Source of the DNA: Spirosoma terrae
GTDB lineage: Bacteria > Bacteroidota > Bacteroidia > Cytophagales > Spirosomataceae
NCBI RefSeq assembly: GCF_010435915.1
Contig: NZ_JAAFZH010000004.1
Location: forward strand, 434,001-498,000
Reading direction: 5' to 3'
DNA: 64,000 nucleotides
The position numbers and the translations under genes were made by a program. Below the pieces are notes generated by a model, which ran no database searches, had not been told where the DNA came from, and saw only the letters and a list, made by a program, of their open reading frames with translations. Position 1 is the first letter of the stretch. Every line of letters begins with the position of its first letter. This document shows, piece by piece, positions 61,165-64,000 of the stretch.

Positions 61165-61716
61165 ATGGCCACAAACTCAAAACATAATATAAAAGGGAAA
61201 AGACCAGTAGTAGGTGGGCAGATCAATACGGTGGACGATTTAAAACCATTTCCAGCTGATCATCCAGTTATTGCTGCAAAAATGGAAAGGGTTACCCGGA
61301 TTATAACCAATATGCCCTCTCAAATAACTCACCTTCCCTTTCCTTCTAATAAGACATATGGAAGAGTATATCCTGGCCGAGAGGCCCGTATACAGAGCCA
61401 TCCACACGATCTTACTGAGGAGTTTTACTACGTCGCAGTTCCGGCTAACCGGGACTATTCAACATGGGCTGCAAGTTTCTTTAAAAATTGGGCAGCCGTA
61501 AATGACTATAAATCAGCCGCCTTTGTAGCCTATTCAAAAGCAATGATTATTCGGACAGTGCATACCGGCAAGATTATTACTACTGTTCTTGAAGAAGCAC
61601 CAGATTTAGACAAGTTTGAGACTATTTCACCATTTGTGGCCCCTTCCCCTCAAATTTCGATAAAAATTGAAGAGGTGCTCGCCATTCTCAAACAGCTTCG
61701 AGGGAAAATTTTATAA
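61165..61716 (+). CDS. Partner protein of DUF6934 cassette, copy 1
   Basis: A 183-residue protein. It begins with a basic stretch, then LKPFPADHPVIAAKMER. The same order (LKPLPDDHPVIIQKQEE) occurs in copy 2 at 62354. The middle has aromatic residues and the C-terminal end is helical. No family recognised. It follows the DUF6934 gene by 2 bases, and a terminator follows after 24 bases. It could be a cognate antitoxin, toxin or immunity factor. Confidence 0.68.
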   Translation: MATNSKHNIKGKRPVVGGQINTVDDLKPFPADHPVIAAKMERVTRIITNMPSQITHLPFPSNKTYGRVYPGREARIQSHPHDLTEEFYYVAVPANRDYSTWAASFFKNWAAVNDYKSAAFVAYSKAMIIRTVHTGKIITTVLEEAPDLDKFETISPFVAPSPQISIKIEEVLAILKQLRGKIL

Positions 61717-61740
61717 GGCTGTGACAGTACCAATGAAAAA

Positions 61741-61784
61741 ATTACCCATTCCGGAACGTTACTGGAATGGGTAATTAGTTTTTT
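61741..61784 (+). terminator. Terminator between the two DUF6934 cassettes
   Basis: ATTACCCATTCC (61741-61752) pairs with GGAATGGGTAAT (61764-61775) over an 11-base loop; TTTTTT follows at 61779. The 12-bp stem makes this one of the strongest terminators in the window. Confidence 0.82.
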
Positions 61785-61790
61785 GGGAAA

Positions 61791-61829
61791 CCGGAATGTT
61801 TGATTATTTTTCCCCAATCAAACTGAATT
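61791..61829 (+). promoter_or_regulatory. Cassette upstream element, copy B
   Basis: The 39 bases before ATG 61830, 32 of 39 identical to copy A (60656-60694). It carries GATTATTTTT. The duplication covers promoter, leader and gene, so it is a cassette duplication, not just gene duplication. Confidence 0.7.
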
Positions 61830-62342
61830 ATGGATTTACCCGTTTATTATGTAAAGGAGTCCTCGGATCATACCTATTTCGAATTTGATAGTGTTGGAAA
61901 AAGGGGGACAATCCGCAAGTATGTTCAGTTTAAACAATATGTGGACAAACAAGGTGATCTTTGGAACGATCATTTTTACTTAACCCTAGGGGATATCGTT
62001 GATAAAAAACATATAGTAAATCGTATATCGGATAATGGGGATATAATAATGGTGATGGCAACTGTTACCAGAATTATTCAGTATTACTTGACGACTTATC
62101 CAGATAGAATAGTAGTTTTCGAAGGCATCCCGGATCCGGAAACTAATATTAATCAAAGGAACCACCTCTATAGTAGAATCCTCTACCGACACATTGAAGA
62201 ATTTAATTTTCTTAAAATAATTGCTCGAATTGGGGGTGAACAAACTGGCAAATACTTTGAGTTAACCCCTTTTATGACCTCAACTTTTGACATCCCCGAG
62301 TACGAAATATTCTTTATATCCAACAAAACGGCAATTCGATAA
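61830..62342 (+). CDS. DUF6934-like protein, copy 2
   Basis: A 170-residue paralogue of the protein at 60695: VGKRGTIRKYVQF, then LTLGDIVDKKHI, NGDIIMVMATVTRIIQYYL and YPDRIVVFEGIPDPE. It diverges in the C-terminal quarter. Base composition is AT-richer than the plus-strand block on the left. A partner gene follows after 11 bases. Confidence 0.74.
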   Translation: MDLPVYYVKESSDHTYFEFDSVGKRGTIRKYVQFKQYVDKQGDLWNDHFYLTLGDIVDKKHIVNRISDNGDIIMVMATVTRIIQYYLTTYPDRIVVFEGIPDPETNINQRNHLYSRILYRHIEEFNFLKIIARIGGEQTGKYFELTPFMTSTFDIPEYEIFFISNKTAIR

Positions 62343-62353
62343 AATACGGAACG

Positions 62354-62698
62354 ATGGCTAAGCATACAACCTATAATGCACCGGATGATTCAGTATTCTC
62401 AATTGATCCGAATCTCAAACCGTTACCGGATGATCATCCAGTCATTATCCAGAAACAAGAAGAATACCATATACTGGTAGGAAATATAGAACCAAACCTT
62501 AGCAAGGTTAGAAGTGACATTCAAGTAATAAACGAAAAAGATTTTAGAAAAGATACAGCCATATGGTTAAATCAAGACCGTCCAGATAACAAACGTAGCT
62601 TTGGAAGACTCAAACTAGTAATAGGTCTTATGGAGGAAACATCTGTAGGCCTTGTTCAACTACTTAAATTACTATTTCACAACCGCTTAAAACCTTAA
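62354..62698 (+). CDS. Partner protein of DUF6934 cassette, copy 2
   Basis: A 114-residue protein. LKPLPDDHPVIIQKQEE in the front third matches the copy 1 partner. The remainder is shorter and differs, ending in a basic helix. The size difference (114 against 183) suggests truncation or rapid change of the C-terminal part. It is followed by 211 bases without a gene. Confidence 0.66.
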   Translation: MAKHTTYNAPDDSVFSIDPNLKPLPDDHPVIIQKQEEYHILVGNIEPNLSKVRSDIQVINEKDFRKDTAIWLNQDRPDNKRSFGRLKLVIGLMEETSVGLVQLLKLLFHNRLKP

Positions 62699-62798
62699 TA
62701 CCAGTCTATTCTGATTACCTAACTTTAACATAGAACTCCGAATAAGTTTCAATATAATCTCAATAAGACAATTACTAATAGATTAAATTTCATTTAAA

Positions 62799-62827
62799 GG
62801 CCTCCTGAACCCCAGGGGGCTTTTTTA
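62799..62827 (+). terminator. Terminator after second cassette
   Basis: GCCTCCTG pairs with CAGGGGGC (one G-T pair) over a 5-base loop, followed by TTTTTT. The gap 62699-62909 is otherwise AT-rich and holds, beyond this hairpin, two further small hairpins (62836-62880). Confidence 0.7.
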
Positions 62828-62835
62828 TTGCCATG

Positions 62836-62880
62836 CCAGTTGGATACCGACTGGATCTCCGATTACCAGAGATACTCTGG
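62836..62880 (+). promoter_or_regulatory. Two tandem hairpins upstream of KilAC-like gene
   Basis: CCAGT (62836-62840)/ACTGG (62850-62854) and CCAGAG (62866-62871)/CTCTGG (62875-62880). They lie 30-75 bases before the ATG of the gene at 62910. Two dyads at this spacing would suit a dimeric repressor binding its own operator, but a role in RNA folding is equally possible. Confidence 0.4.
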
Positions 62881-62909
62881 ATGTCATTCATTTCCTTCAC
62901 AATACATCC

Positions 62910-63305
62910 ATGAAAACGGTACTTCAACACGCTTACCAAAATCGTTCAACTACGTATACAAACACTTCAACCAACAGTCGGTACCTTGAACTACTTGAAG
63001 AACTAGTCCGGATGGAGAAAGCCCGGATGAAGCTTAATGCGGACTGCACCGAGTATCTGATCTCAACAATTGGACTTGATTTGGGTATAGCGGCTAAAAC
63101 ACTGAATCTGATGCTACATAAAGCTGGAGTCCTCCGAATGACTCGGGCCGGCTGGGTGTTAACCGGTGATTACCAGGATGCGGGTTATGCCTTCTATAAG
63201 ATACCGCCGGTCCAAACCAAATCAGCTAAGACTCGGCATACCATCATGTGGACAGAAAAAGGTCGGGCACTGGTTACCAGCATTGCCCGGCAGACACGCC
63301 GATAA
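62910..63305 (+). CDS. KilAC-like phage regulator
   Basis: A 131-residue protein. The C-terminal ~85 residues (IAAKTLNLMLHKAGVLRM, YKIPPVQT, HTIMWTEKGRALV) resemble the KilAC/antirepressor C-terminal domain (ANT family), a winged-helix DNA- or partner-binding unit that typically ends in 'TEKG-'. The N-terminal Asn/Thr/Ser-rich stretch is probably disordered. Free KilAC domains often control phage regulatory genes. A terminator hairpin follows at once. Confidence 0.68.
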   Translation: MKTVLQHAYQNRSTTYTNTSTNSRYLELLEELVRMEKARMKLNADCTEYLISTIGLDLGIAAKTLNLMLHKAGVLRMTRAGWVLTGDYQDAGYAFYKIPPVQTKSAKTRHTIMWTEKGRALVTSIARQTRR

Positions 63306-63308
63306 ATA

Positions 63309-63349
63309 AAATTACCCTACTCTGGTATACAGCCGGAGTAGGGTAATTT
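63309..63349 (+). terminator. Strong terminator after KilAC-like gene
   Basis: AAATTACCCTACTC (63309-63322) pairs with GAGTAGGGTAATTT (63336-63349) over a 13-base loop. The symmetric A/T ends let it work on both strands. Confidence 0.8.
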
Positions 63350-63351
63350 GT

Positions 63352-63359
63352 TATGTTTG
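63352..63359 (+). promoter_or_regulatory. Candidate TAnnTTTG -7 box
   Basis: TATGTTTG (63352-63359) matches the Bacteroidota primary-sigma -7 element TAnnTTTG and lies 5 bases before ATG 63364, overlapping GGAGG. Transcription from it would start near the start codon, giving a very short or no leader. No -33 box is visible because the terminator stem occupies that place. Confidence 0.35.
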
Positions 63360-63363
63360 GAGG

Positions 63364-63558
63364 ATGAGAAATATACCCGCACCCTCCTATGGATTTTTTC
63401 TATTATTGGTATCCGGCATATTTTTAATTATTGAATGTATTAGAAAGCCCAGAGTTCTTTCGGATCTCATCGAAATAGTTTTGTTTTTCGTTGGAATACC
63501 GGTTGCATTTATACTATTTTCCTGGGTCAGTGATTTCTTTAAATCTGACAAAAAATGA
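63364..63558 (+). CDS. Two-helix membrane protein, 64 residues
   Basis: Two hydrophobic segments, SYGFFLLLVSGIFLIIECI (8-26) and IEIVLFFVGIPVAFILFSWV, are linked by a short basic loop with Arg/Lys-Pro-Arg; the C-terminus is Lys-rich. Size and layout fit a holin-like or small inner membrane protein. GGAGG precedes the ATG directly. The stop overlaps the start of an exported protein (ATGA), as in lysis cassettes, but no endolysin is visible in the window. Confidence 0.68.
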   Translation: MRNIPAPSYGFFLLLVSGIFLIIECIRKPRVLSDLIEIVLFFVGIPVAFILFSWVSDFFKSDKK

Positions 63559-64000
63559 GATTACCCCTCCTCCCTTTTTTATTTTTATGCTTGGGGCCGG
63601 TCCCTTTAACCTACGGTCAGGCATCATATTTGTCTAAACCACTAACCTCAACTCATTACATCTCACCAGTAAGTCCGGTTGTGACATATGGAAGTCTCTA
63701 TGCTCGCCAGGCGCAATATGATGAAGGTAGAAATAAGGTTCAACAGAAAATTAACACGATCTTAGAAGCAATTGAGGACTTGTCTATTACCAAACCTAAT
63801 GGGGCAAAAGCATCTCATTTAACCCTACAGGTCTTTATAGACAGGATAAATGAAAAGGATCCAGATTATAGTAATCCAGATGTAATTAAGCCGTGGCTGG
63901 ACTATCTAACCCAAGTACGAGAGTTGGTCCGTAATTATCATCGGAAGCCTGATTTGACAAATCAGGAATTAGCCGAAGTGTATAAACTAATTGAGGCCCA
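63555..64000 (+). CDS. Exported protein, incomplete at the window edge
   Basis: Starts at ATG 63555, overlapping the membrane protein stop. MRLPLLPFLFLCLGPVPLTYG then Q is a Sec signal peptide with Gln at the mature start. The visible mature part is helical and charged (QAQYDEGRNKVQQKINTILE) and continues past the window end without a stop. It may be a spanin-like or envelope protein; the fragment is too short to decide. Confidence 0.7.
   Translation, partial: MRLPLLPFLFLCLGPVPLTYGQASYLSKPLTSTHYISPVSPVVTYGSLYARQAQYDEGRNKVQQKINTILEAIEDLSITKPNGAKASHLTLQVFIDRINEKDPDYSNPDVIKPWLDYLTQVRELVRNYHRKPDLTNQELAEVYKLIEA

Noticed and set aside
1-64000. CRISPR arrays, tRNA and rRNA genes
   Set aside because: No regularly spaced direct repeats, no cloverleaf-like segment, and gaps between genes are too short to hide them. 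I could not run a tRNA search.

Overview
The window looks like part of a large dsDNA bacteriophage genome whose host is probably a member of the Bacteroidota. No terminase, portal, capsid, integrase, rRNA or tRNA gene was recognised. The phage assignment rests on rIIA/rIIB-like genes, a DUF932 protein, a free-standing LAGLIDADG homing endonuclease, a DUF1353 protein, collagen-like and repeat-rich fibre proteins, and four end-to-end genes for proteins of 890, 1993, about 3580 and 1518 residues. The third of these carries the DFDVD motif and its surroundings (GIRIPSQ ... DALP ... ILP ... GGDFDVDK) that I recall from the virion RNA polymerase of crAss-like phages (Crassvirales, e.g. Cellulophaga phage phi14:2). 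The host guess rests on signal peptides followed directly by Gln, TAnnTTTG-like -7 boxes and DUF6934-family genes. A Cytophagales host is plausible, but the sequence does not prove it.

Layout. (1) Positions 1-25901, plus strand: about 40 closely packed, often overlapping genes. They include rIIA/rIIB, a homing endonuclease, a macrodomain protein, DUF932, a 708-residue CxxC/DUF2135-like protein with a small companion gene, a GP88-like protein, a DUF4942-type methyltransferase, a PAPS-reductase-like protein, a UDG-fold protein that has lost its active site, a MazG-like protein and many small phage orphans. This is the take-over, nucleotide metabolism and counter-defence arm. (2) 25902-26002: facing terminators where two convergent transcription units meet. 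(3) 26003-35394, minus strand: tail fibre and host-contact genes. They include two SGNH hydrolases, a collagen-like fibre, a YadA-head-like repeat fibre, a carbohydrate-binding-like fibre protein and DUF1353. Three of these proteins start with Sec-type signal peptides. (4) 35499-59461, minus strand: the giant gene block, probably virion proteins injected with the DNA. (5) 59462-59646: an AT-rich divergent promoter region. (6) 59647-64000, plus strand: a probable winged-helix regulator, two copies of a DUF6934 + partner gene cassette, each with its own terminator and near-identical upstream element, a KilAC-like regulator, a two-helix membrane protein, and an exported protein running off the window.

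How the parts may work together: the injected polymerase would transcribe the early plus-strand genes before host polymerase is taken over. The unusual point is that this polymerase appears to be one polypeptide with a SLOG-like nucleotide-binding domain and a Dda/RecD-like SF1B helicase, which would enter the cell together with it. The other candidate for a little-described system is the duplicated DUF6934 cassette.
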